64,000 bases of DNA from contig JACPNV010000005.1 of the NCBI GenBank assembly GCA_016185305.1, positions 29,328-93,327 of the forward strand, read 5' to 3'. The DNA comes from Actinomycetota bacterium (GTDB taxonomy: Bacteria; Actinomycetota; Acidimicrobiia; Acidimicrobiales; Acidimicrobilacustridaceae). The notes under the pieces were generated by a model. The model had not been told where the DNA came from and searched no databases. It saw only the letters and a program-made list of their open reading frames with translations. The position numbers were made by a program, and so were the translations under genes. Positions 48,603 through 57,194 of the stretch are shown piece after piece (within the stretch, counting starts at the first letter, position 1; each line of letters opens with the position of its first letter).

Positions 48603-48746
48603 ACCGCCCAGTCCAGCAGCTCTGCGGGACTCCGCGGCGCTCAGCGGGGTTCGCTCCGTTTGTAGATCCCGGTGGACGGCGTCGACCCATTCGGCCGCGC
48701 TGGCGACGCGCGCCTGGTTGCGAACGATCTCGTCGACCTCGATCCC

Positions 48747-49640
48747 TCATGCCGCGCAGAAGCGTTCGGCGTCGGCCAGCTGCCGGTCGCCGTGGGGCTG
48801 GAAGTCGATCAGGCGACACCACAGCCCGGACAGCACTCGCTCGGCGGTGCCCCACTCCCACATGGCGCTGCGGTCGCATCCGGTTGTTGCGGCGAGCCAG
48901 TCGGCGCGCTCGTGCAGATCGTCCTCACCCGGCGCGTTGCGCATGATGACGCCCAGTTCAAACTCGCGCTCGGCCACCACGCCCTCGGGATCGATGAGCT
49001 TGAACGTGCCGTCGTCGGCCCGCAGCGCGTTCAGTTCGTGGAGGTCGCCGTGACACAGGACGGCGCGGCCGTCCTCGTGGGCCGCGGCGCGCCGCTCGGC
49101 GCATGCGATGGCATCGACGAGCACGCGCTCCGTGCATGCGCGGTCGGTCTGGACCCAGAGCTGCTCGAGCCGTCCGACGATCCAGCGCGCCCTCTTCGCG
49201 CCGCTCTGCAGACCGACGCTCGAGTCGACGGGTCGCCACACGCGCCGCACGGCATCGAGAAGGAGCTCGTGGCGCCTCCGGCGTGGCACACCAAGGTCGT
49301 ACATCGACGGCCCCAGCCGTTCGAGCAGCAGGGCACGGCGAACCACGTCGGCGTCGTGAAGGCGAACACAGCCCTCACCCTCGGCGAGCCGCAGGACCGT
49401 TGCCTCGTGCGCGAGCTTCTCGGCATCGCCGGGCGGTGCGACCTTGAGCACCACGGCGATGCCCTCCGTCGTCGTCGCCTCGACGACGAGCGCGTTCACC
49501 CCGAGGCCGTCGAGCGAGCGCCCGATCTCGAGCGACCACCGCGATGCCATCTCGCCCACGAGGTCGGGCAGGGCGTCGAGCCACGCCGTCTCGCCCGCGA
49601 CCGTGCGCGCCTTGCGCAGCGTCGGCGGGATCTCGATCAC
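48747..49640 (-). CDS. aminoglycoside/streptomycin phosphotransferase-like kinase
   Basis: VLCHGDLHELNALRADDGTFKLIDPEGV; VVLKVAPPGDAEKLAHEATVLRL. Confidence 0.82.
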   Translation of the reverse strand: MIEIPPTLRKARTVAGETAWLDALPDLVGEMASRWSLEIGRSLDGLGVNALVVEATTTEGIAVVLKVAPPGDAEKLAHEATVLRLAEGEGCVRLHDADVVRRALLLERLGPSMYDLGVPRRRRHELLLDAVRRVWRPVDSSVGLQSGAKRARWIVGRLEQLWVQTDRACTERVLVDAIACAERRAAAHEDGRAVLCHGDLHELNALRADDGTFKLIDPEGVVAEREFELGVIMRNAPGEDDLHERADWLAATTGCDRSAMWEWGTAERVLSGLWCRLIDFQPHGDRQLADAERFCAA

Positions 49641-49904
49641 ACCGAGAGTTGTAGTTCTCGCAGCTCGCGGCAGCCGACGAATTGCCGCCGCGCGAGCGGT
49701 GATGGCCCGCAGTCGCGGTCGCGCCCCAGCAGCACCGCGTTGTACGGACCTCGCTGAGGCAGAGCGACTTCACGGGCCGTTCGCTGGGGCTCAGCGCCGA
49801 GGGCTTGCGTCATCGCGACCGGCTGGCGCGCTGGACCGCCCCCGAACGCCGGGTGGCGGTGGTTGTCCAACCGGGCGACCATCTCCCTGTGGCTGAGGCG
49901 TTGT

Positions 49905-50040
49905 TCGTTGTCGTGTCCGGGCCGCCGGCGAGTGGGAAGTCAACCTTGGCGCCCGCCCTCGCTCGGGACCTCGGCTGCCACTGGTGGCGAAGGACACCAT
50001 CAAGGACGCGCTCATGTTGGTGCTTCCTGTCCCGAACGCC
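49905..50040 (+). pseudogene. truncated, frameshifted P-loop kinase fragment
   Basis: LFVVVSGPPASGKSTLAPALARDLGC, then +1 frame PLVAKDTIKDALMLVLPVP, then homology ends. Confidence 0.55.
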
Positions 50041-50490
50041 CAGGCGGTCACGCTCTTTGGCCGTACGAAGTACAGGATCTTCGCAGTCGCTGTGGGGCCG
50101 AAGCTGCGCCTGTGCCCGACCTTGTTCATTGCGGCCGTCCTGGGCTCGAGCATTCCGTAGGCACCGGCGATGTCATCAAGTTGGTCGTCGCGGAGAGCAG
50201 TGAGCGTCGAGGACTCGCTCGGCAGGAGCGCACCGGCTGCAGCCCACCACTCAGCGAGGGACTCAACAAATGGGTCTGGTTCACCCATCGGCGGCACCCG
50301 GATGCGGCAGAGCCCACTTGTTCAGCCATGTTCGCAACGCGACTGCGTGAAGTGGGTTCCCCGGATCGCACTGGGCTCCGATGGATACACGTGCGGCGGC
50401 GAGCGTGCGGTCAAAGCGGGCTCCATACCGCGGCAGAACCCGTCTCAGCCCACTCAGCGTCGGCGGAGTCGGCGTCACCGAACGCGACAC
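50040..50490 (-). pseudogene. truncated, frameshifted conserved hypothetical
   Basis: VSIGAQCDPGNPLHAVALRTWLNKW in one frame; RVPPMGEPDPFVESLAEWWAAAGALLPSE...FGPTATAKILYFVRPKSVTAW in another, ending at the kinase fragment junction. Confidence 0.45.
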
Positions 50491-50587
50491 GAATGGATCC
50501 TGTCACGACGAAGTACGCCTGCTGAACTGCTCGAGGCTCGCCGGTCGAGCGAGTCGCGGTCGGGACGACCGACTAGAGCTCGGCTAG

Positions 50588-50649
50588 GTGGGTCCTGATG
50601 TAGTGGTGGCGTCGGAGTCGGCAGAGCTGGAGGCGGTGGTAGTTGGCCG
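50588..50649. repeat. dispersed direct repeat C, copy 2
   Basis: GTGGGTCCTGATGTAGTGGTGGCGTCGGAGTCGGCAGAGCTGGAGGCGGTGGTAGTTGGCCG; 3-nt indel and ~1 substitution versus copy 1. Confidence 0.92.
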
Positions 50650-50846
50650 TGGTTGGCCGCTCTGTTTGCTTGTGTTCTTGTCGATCCGGGCGTTTGGGAA
50701 CTTTCGGCCCAGCCGCTCGCCAGCGCGGAGGAGCAGGCGGGTGTGGATCCGGCGAAGCCGGCAGGCGGCAGATGAGCGGCGCCGCAGCAACGCGGCTTGC
50801 GGCGGCGCATTCGCAGCCCGAGCCGTCGCGGGCGAGAATCGGGTTC

Positions 50847-52649
50847 GTGACCGACGACGTGGCCGGCGACCTGCAACCTCCCGACGCGGAAGGCGCCGCG
50901 GCTGCGACAGGCGCGCTGCCAGAAGCGATGGCGGTCCTCGCGCACCTGCTGCGTGATGCCGGCGTCGACGAGCGCGAGATCGAGAGCGCGGCACAATCCG
51001 GGTCGCTCCACCTGCTTGCCCTCGAGCGACTGATCGCCATGGATCCGGCGATCTACACGCTCGAGGAGGCAACCGAGATGTCGGGGCTCGACATCGAGTC
51101 GATCCGCGCCTATTGGCGAGCACTCGGCTTCCCCGACCCGAGGCCGGGCGAGAAGCTCTTCAGCGAGTCCGACCTCGACATGCTCGACAGCGTGCTCCCG
51201 TTCATCGAGGAAGGATCGCTCGACCCGCTGCTCGCGCAGCAGATGGCGAGGGTGATCGGCAGTTCGCTGTCGCGCATCGCGACCGCGCAGATCGAGGCCA
51301 TCGAGCGCGCGGTGACCGAGTCCGTCGAGGCGATCTCGAGCGCGAACGGCGGTGACGCGCCGGCGACCGATGCTGACCACGAGGAAGATCTCGTCGGCGC
51401 GGCGCGTCGGGCCGCCGAGCTGCTGCCGATGATGCCGAAGCTCATGGAGTTCGTATGGCGCCGGCATCTGGGCGCGGCTGCCCGGCGGCGCATCATGCGG
51501 GCGGCGGGCGAGACGTCGACCGAGGGCGTCAGCATCGGCTTCGCCGATCTCGTCGGCTTCACCGCACAGACCCAGCAGCTTCCGGAGAAGGAGTTGGCCG
51601 CGGTCGTGTCGCGGTTCGAGACGATCGCGTACGACGTGGTGGCCAACCACAGCGGGCGTGTCGTCAAGATGATCGGCGACGAGGTCATGTTCCTCGCCGA
51701 CCATCCGCGCGATGCCGCGCTCATCGCCATGCAGCTCGCCGAGCAGTATCGCGAAGACGAAGCGATGTCTGACGTCCGCGTCGGTCTGGCGATCGGCGGG
51801 GTGCTCGAACGGGATGGTGATGTGTACGGGCCGGTCGTCAACCTCGCCCACCGCATCGTGGCCGTGGCGTACCCCGGCGCGGTGGTGATCAGCCCCGAGT
51901 TCCGCGAAGCGCTGGGAGACGACCCCGAATTCTTCATCCGATCGATCAGGTCGCACTACCTCAAAGACCTCGGCCGCATCCCGCTGTGGACGCTTCGCCG
52001 GGCGTCGAACGAGGACGACGCTCGGGTGGCCCGCACCCAGGCCCGGCGTCTGGCGCGCCGCCAGTTCATGCTCGAGCGGCGGCTGTTCCGCCAGCGCGAG
52101 CCTCAGCGCGACGCGGTCGGCAGCCTCGACCTCGACGGCCAGCTCTCGGAGGTCTTCCGCGAGGAGCACGCCGATGCCGAGGACGCCACCACCGAGGAGT
52201 ACGAGGCGTTGACCGACGCGGTGCTTGAGGCGGACATCGATCCCGGCCTCCAGGTCGAGCTGCTCACCGACATCGAGGCTGCCCGGCGCCTGCACCAGCT
52301 CGAAGACGAGGGGCAGCATCGGGCCGAAGAGGCCGACGCCGAGGCCGAGCGCAAGCTCGACGAGATCGAGGTGGAAGCCAAGCGCAAGGTCGAGCAGGTG
52401 GAGAAGGAAGCCCGCCTCAAGGTGGAGGCTGCCCTCACCGAGGCCGAGGAGAAGGCTCGCAAGGCCAACGAGGAAGCCAGCCGCAAGGTCAAGCGGGTCG
52501 CCCAAGATGTCGAGCGCAAAGCCGACCGGGCCGAGAAGGAAGCCAAGCGCGAGGCGAAGCGCAAGACCGCCCGCCGCACCGCCCAGCGCAAGCGCGCCGG
52601 GGACGAGGCGGCGCCCGCGCCAGAGGAGATGCCAGATGGCGATGGCTGA
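50847..52649 (+). CDS. adenylate cyclase with N-terminal regulatory domain, class III catalytic domain and long charged coiled-coil tail
   Basis: VSIGFADLVGFTAQTQQL; RVVKMIGDEVMFLAD; DVYGPVVNLAHRIVAVAYPG; C-terminal EKARKANEEASRKVKRVAQDVERKADRAEKEAKREAKRK. Confidence 0.85.
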   Translation: MTDDVAGDLQPPDAEGAAAATGALPEAMAVLAHLLRDAGVDEREIESAAQSGSLHLLALERLIAMDPAIYTLEEATEMSGLDIESIRAYWRALGFPDPRPGEKLFSESDLDMLDSVLPFIEEGSLDPLLAQQMARVIGSSLSRIATAQIEAIERAVTESVEAISSANGGDAPATDADHEEDLVGAARRAAELLPMMPKLMEFVWRRHLGAAARRRIMRAAGETSTEGVSIGFADLVGFTAQTQQLPEKELAAVVSRFETIAYDVVANHSGRVVKMIGDEVMFLADHPRDAALIAMQLAEQYREDEAMSDVRVGLAIGGVLERDGDVYGPVVNLAHRIVAVAYPGAVVISPEFREALGDDPEFFIRSIRSHYLKDLGRIPLWTLRRASNEDDARVARTQARRLARRQFMLERRLFRQREPQRDAVGSLDLDGQLSEVFREEHADAEDATTEEYEALTDAVLEADIDPGLQVELLTDIEAARRLHQLEDEGQHRAEEADAEAERKLDEIEVEAKRKVEQVEKEARLKVEAALTEAEEKARKANEEASRKVKRVAQDVERKADRAEKEAKREAKRKTARRTAQRKRAGDEAAPAPEEMPDGDG

Positions 52650-52700
52650 CGTGCCTGTCGCCGGTTGCGGGTCGGGCAGATCCAAACGACGGCAGACCGG

Positions 52701-55385
52701 CTACAGCTCGGCGAGCTGCACTGTCGCGATCTTCCACGGATCGAGGGAGAACGATCCCTCGAATGCCTCGACGAGCTGGCCGCGAAGGTCGACGAGCCAC
52801 CCGCGGCGACCGTCGATGTGCACGTCGGTCGGCGCCGCCGTCGGATTGAAGACCCGGATCGTGAGCTGCCCGCCTTCGCGCACCACGGCGGACACCTCGG
52901 CGCCCGACACCGCCAGCGCGGCGCCACGATCTTCGCGGGAGCCCCCGCCCCGAGCGTGGTGCACGAGCAGCGGCGTGAACGCTTCGTCAGCCAGCTCGTA
53001 GGGGTTGCGGTCGCCGCCGAGGGCGATCGCGTACCGCGAGACCTGCCTGCCCAGCATCTGCGCCCCGGGTGTCTTGGTCATCGGCCCGGCCGGCGCGGGG
53101 CGGTAGGTCATCGGCCCCTGCGAGATGACGCCGGTGCAGCGCAGCAGCGTCAGCGCCAGCGTCGACGCCGCCGCGCCCGGACCCGAGCCGTCGATGTCGA
53201 TCAGCTCGTACTCCAGCAGGCCGTCGTGCACGACCGTCAACCCGCCCGCCTGCACGAACCGCCGGCACGGGTAGGTCGGCAGCCCGCGCTCGGTCAGGCC
53301 TCCCTCCGCTTCCAACCCCCGGTCGACGATCGCGAAGGCGCATTCCGCGCGCGACACCGTCGCTGGCGACGGCAACGGGACGTGTGCTCGCACGCGATGG
53401 TCTTCACACCGATTGTCGATCTCGGTCGTGACCCAGACCAACGCGGACCCGGCCCGCACCTCGATCGTCGTCACCGTGGCGACCTCGCGCTCGCCGACGC
53501 GCTGCTGCTTCACGACCCGGTGCGGCCACACGTACTGGCGCTCGACCTCCACCCGGGCACGCACCGGCCCGCGCTCGACCACGCGCACGGACACCGACGC
53601 CGGCTCGCGCACGACCTTGTCGCCGAGCGGTGGGTTGTAGTTGTAGGTGTCGCCAGAATCGCCGTCGTCGACGATCGTCCCGAAGCCTTCGAGCCCGTTG
53701 ACGGAGAACAGGCCGGTGGACGCGTCGACGACGACCTCGACCAACCCGTTTCGCATCGTGATCGTCTCGTCGTCTGTCGCTCCGACGGATACCTCGTCGA
53801 CCGGCAAGGTTCCCGGCGACCACCGCGACCAACCGAACCCTGGCACGTCGCTCGCGTACGCCAGCACCCGCTGGTTCTGCGGGCGGACGAGGCTGATGGT
53901 CGTCGGCCCGTCCGGCAGCTCGCCGGCCAGCGCCATGACCCGGTCGGCCGCGTCGCCCGCGTACTTCGGCCTGCGCCCCTCGGGATCGATGTGCAGGTCG
54001 ATGCTGAGCGTGCGCTCGTCGTCGTCGGCCTCGTCGATGGTGACGTCGTACAGCTCGTGCATGTTGTTCATCGCCATGAGCGCGAGCGATGCGACATCGG
54101 CGCGCCTCAACCCGCTCGCCGTCTCGGGCCCGCCCCGCTTCTTGACGAGCTGCGTTCCGGCGATCTCGTCGTGGCCGGGCAGCACCAGCTCGATCACGCC
54201 GCCACGCGCCCGAGACGTCGTGTTGATGACGACGGGACCGGCGTTCGCCATCGACTTCGCGAGAGCCTTCGCGGCGCGGGAGCTGAGACCGTCACCGATC
54301 TGGCGCGCTTCTTGGAACCGGTGCACGACCGCGAGGTTCACCTCGTCGTCGGAGCACGCGCAGATCGAGTCGTGGGCGGCGTTGCAGATCATGTGGCGCC
54401 ACGCCTCGTCGAGGAAGGTCTGCGGCCACTGCTCTGGCGGGAGGAACAGCGCGCTGGCCGGCTCGGCAACCCGTTCGAGGACGCGCTCGGCGGCGGCCGC
54501 AGCTTGCTTCACATCCACCCGGTTCGACGCCACACCCATCAGCAGGTTGGACCGAGCACTCGAACGCAGCTCGCCGGTCCATGACGGCAGGCCGGACGTC
54601 GGTGCGATGGCCACGTAGTCGTCCAGCGACCCAACCCGGATCGAGAAGTCGTCCTGGATCTCGTTCGCTTCGGCGATCACGCGGCTCAACCACGCCTTCG
54701 GGAAGAGATGGTCGGTGCCGTTCATCCAGAGGATCGGTGCCTCCGCGGAGATGAACGTCTCGAACATGGCGAGGTAGCGGCGGATCATGGCGACGAGCTC
54801 TTTGGCGTCGTCAGGCAGGAAGGCGCCGTTGCCGTAGCCGTCGAGCAGGTACTCGGCCCGCACGGTCGAGCCGTCCGGCGCCGACCACTCGAACGCGTTC
54901 GTGTCGATGACGGCCGGGACTCCCCGCCACACGACCGCGTTCTCGAAGCCGAACTGGCGCAGGAGCTGGGGCATCTGCGCGATGTGCCCGAACATGTCGG
55001 GCAGGTAGCCCGTCGCCATCGCCCCGCCGAACGCAGCCGCCTTCTCGATTCCGAGGCGAAGGTCGCGCACCATCGTCTCGCCCGACACCAAGAACTCGTC
55101 CATGAGGATGTACCACGGACCCATCGAGACCCGGCCGCTGGCAGCCAGCGATCGCAGGCGTGCCTCCTCGTGCGGCCGGATCTCCAGGTAGTCGTCGACC
55201 ACCGCCATCTGCCCGTCGAGCTGGAAGTGGGCGAACCCGGGATCGTTCTCGAGCAGCGGCAGCAGCCGGTCGACCAAGTCGACGAGGTTCATCCGGAACG
55301 TCTGGAACGGCGAGTACCACTCCCGATCCCAGTGCGTGTGCGGAACGACGATCACCTCACGAGCAGTCGGGTTCGGAGAAGGCAT
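52701..55385 (-). CDS. glycoside hydrolase family 38 (alpha-mannosidase-like)
   Basis: VIVVPHTHWDREWYSPFQTFR; DMFGHIAQMPQLLRQFGFENAVVWRGV. Confidence 0.9.
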   Translation of the reverse strand: MPSPNPTAREVIVVPHTHWDREWYSPFQTFRMNLVDLVDRLLPLLENDPGFAHFQLDGQMAVVDDYLEIRPHEEARLRSLAASGRVSMGPWYILMDEFLVSGETMVRDLRLGIEKAAAFGGAMATGYLPDMFGHIAQMPQLLRQFGFENAVVWRGVPAVIDTNAFEWSAPDGSTVRAEYLLDGYGNGAFLPDDAKELVAMIRRYLAMFETFISAEAPILWMNGTDHLFPKAWLSRVIAEANEIQDDFSIRVGSLDDYVAIAPTSGLPSWTGELRSSARSNLLMGVASNRVDVKQAAAAAERVLERVAEPASALFLPPEQWPQTFLDEAWRHMICNAAHDSICACSDDEVNLAVVHRFQEARQIGDGLSSRAAKALAKSMANAGPVVINTTSRARGGVIELVLPGHDEIAGTQLVKKRGGPETASGLRRADVASLALMAMNNMHELYDVTIDEADDDERTLSIDLHIDPEGRRPKYAGDAADRVMALAGELPDGPTTISLVRPQNQRVLAYASDVPGFGWSRWSPGTLPVDEVSVGATDDETITMRNGLVEVVVDASTGLFSVNGLEGFGTIVDDGDSGDTYNYNPPLGDKVVREPASVSVRVVERGPVRARVEVERQYVWPHRVVKQQRVGEREVATVTTIEVRAGSALVWVTTEIDNRCEDHRVRAHVPLPSPATVSRAECAFAIVDRGLEAEGGLTERGLPTYPCRRFVQAGGLTVVHDGLLEYELIDIDGSGPGAAASTLALTLLRCTGVISQGPMTYRPAPAGPMTKTPGAQMLGRQVSRYAIALGGDRNPYELADEAFTPLLVHHARGGGSREDRGAALAVSGAEVSAVVREGGQLTIRVFNPTAAPTDVHIDGRRGWLVDLRGQLVEAFEGSFSLDPWKIATVQLAEL

Positions 55386-55449
55386 GCCCGAGAGCGTAGG
55401 TGGCAAGCTCTCGGGGTGCTCGACGTCTCCGCGCTGCGATACTGGTCAG

Positions 55450-55866
55450 ATGCGCATCGCCTTTGGCACCGATGAGCGCACCGCGCTGACCGACGCGATC
55501 AAGGCGGCGTTGGTCGACGGCGGTCACGAGGTCGACGTCGTCGGTGAAGGCATCAGCTGGCCCGACGCCGGCAGGGGAGTGGGTGAGGCGGTCGCATCGG
55601 GCCGGGCCGAGCGCGGCGTCGTGTGCTGCTGGACCGGCACCGGTGTGTCGATCGCGGCGAACAAGGTGGCCGGTGTGCGTGCCGCGCTCTGCACCGATGC
55701 CGAGACGGCGGCCGGCGCGCGCAAGTGGAACGATGCCAACGTGCTCGCCATCGGTCTCCGCCTGACCTCCGAAGAGGTTGCCAGGGAGATGCTCATCGCG
55801 TTCCTCGGCGGCGTGCCCGAGCCGGACGAGCTCGACATCGTCGCGAAGGTCGAGCCGGCACGGTAG
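55450..55866 (+). CDS. RpiB/LacA/LacB-type sugar-phosphate isomerase
   Basis: MRIAFGTDERTALTDAIKAAL; RAERGVVCCWTGTGVSIAANKVAGVRAALC; WNDANVLAIGLRL. Confidence 0.85.
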   Translation: MRIAFGTDERTALTDAIKAALVDGGHEVDVVGEGISWPDAGRGVGEAVASGRAERGVVCCWTGTGVSIAANKVAGVRAALCTDAETAAGARKWNDANVLAIGLRLTSEEVAREMLIAFLGGVPEPDELDIVAKVEPAR

Positions 55867-55905
55867 CGGCCCGATCCGTCCCCGCCGGAACACGGCGAAC
55901 GCGGG

Positions 55906-56226
55906 GTGACTAGGGTGTCAGCTGTGCCGAAGTTCGTGATGCTGTCGACGCTGGGTCCCGACGGTTCGGCAACCCTCCGCGAGAACCCGGCCCGCATCAA
56001 GCAGGTCAACGCGCAGGTCGAGTCGATGGGCGCCCGGGTCCTTCACCAGTTCGCCCTGCTCGGCCAGTGGGACTTCCTGAACATCATCGAAGCCCCCGAC
56101 GAGATCACCATGGCCCGCATCGCCACCGAGCTCACCGCCCGGGGCACGCTCAAGACGCGAACGATGGTCGCCATCGACGTCGACGACTTCATCTCCGCCA
56201 TCGAGGCCAGCGGCGGCGATCACTAG
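55906..56226 (+). CDS. GYD domain-containing protein (start uncertain)
   Basis: KFVMLSTLGPDGSATLRENPARIKQVNAQVESMGARVLHQFALLGQWDFLNIIEAPD. Confidence 0.85.
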   Translation: MTRVSAVPKFVMLSTLGPDGSATLRENPARIKQVNAQVESMGARVLHQFALLGQWDFLNIIEAPDEITMARIATELTARGTLKTRTMVAIDVDDFISAIEASGGDH

Positions 56227-56254
56227 CGGGAGTGCCGGGCCCCGCAGGGTCGGC

Positions 56255-56515
56255 TCAATACCACCACTGGCCGCGCTTGCGCTCGCGACGGATGTCGTCT
56301 CGCGAAAAGGTCGCCGGCAACGCGGCGCCGTCGGACAGGCGGCGGAGCCTGTAGCCGTCCTCGGCTGCTTCCAGAACCTCGAAGCCGGTCGACCAGCGCT
56401 GGTCGAAGCTCGAGCGCACCTCAACCCGAGTGGTGGGTGCGAGCGGCGCGTGGGCGGAGCTTTCCTCGAGCTCAACCCGCCCGGCCGCCGCCGTTTCGAC
56501 ATCGGTGACGCTCAT
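56255..56515 (-). CDS. small hypothetical protein
   Basis: TTRVEVRSSFDQRWSTGFEVLEAAEDGYRLRRLSDGAALPATFSRDDIRRER. Confidence 0.55.
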   Translation of the reverse strand: MSVTDVETAAAGRVELEESSAHAPLAPTTRVEVRSSFDQRWSTGFEVLEAAEDGYRLRRLSDGAALPATFSRDDIRRERKRGQWWY

Positions 56516-56773
56516 GCTCGTCTCCTTTTGGGCTTCAGCCCGATCTCCCGCTTGGCTCCCAGGTTCCGATGGCGGCGCTGGCGACCCGTGGCTCGACTCC
56601 CCTTGGTTCGACTCCCCTTCGTCGATGCCCATCGGTTGAGCCTCCCCGGATGTTGCCACCGATCTCCGCCTCCGCAAAGGGCTGATTCTGCCCCACGCTC
56701 CAGACTTCTTCTCCCGTTCACACACGAGCAACGCCAAAGGCGAGCTTCGTTCTTGTGCTGAAGGCCGAAGGCG

Positions 56774-56960
56774 TCAGTCGACGATCGCGACGGTCGGTCT
56801 GACGGTGATATCGGTACGAAGGCTGTTGGCGATGAAGCACTCTTGGTGCGCCATCGTCACGAGCCGTTCGACGCGCTCGACCAGGGCCGGCCCGCGGACC
56901 AAGATGTGGGGCCGCTGCTCGATGCGTTCGATCGGCATCTTCCGGTGTTCATCAACTCGA
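56774..56960 (-). pseudogene. OsmC-like C-terminal remnant
   Basis: RPHILVRGPALVERVERLVTMAHQECFIANSLRTDITVRPTVAIVD with no N-terminal OsmC core upstream. Confidence 0.55.
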
Positions 56961-57194
56961 TCGAGCACGTGCTCGCGGTCGCGACCGCCGCCACGACCTC
57001 GAGCATCACCCAGATCCTCCACGGGATTCGGGCCGGCGGCGCCCCGGCTCGTCGGGTCCGTGGCACGGGGCGGGCGAACGAGAACGCGTTCCGCGCGACT
57101 TCTCCGTGTGCCCGCAACTGTGTATGTTGCTGCCGTGTTGCCGGGTCACGGCGTGGACCCGGAGGCCATGTGGCCGCAGAGGAGGGGGATCTCC

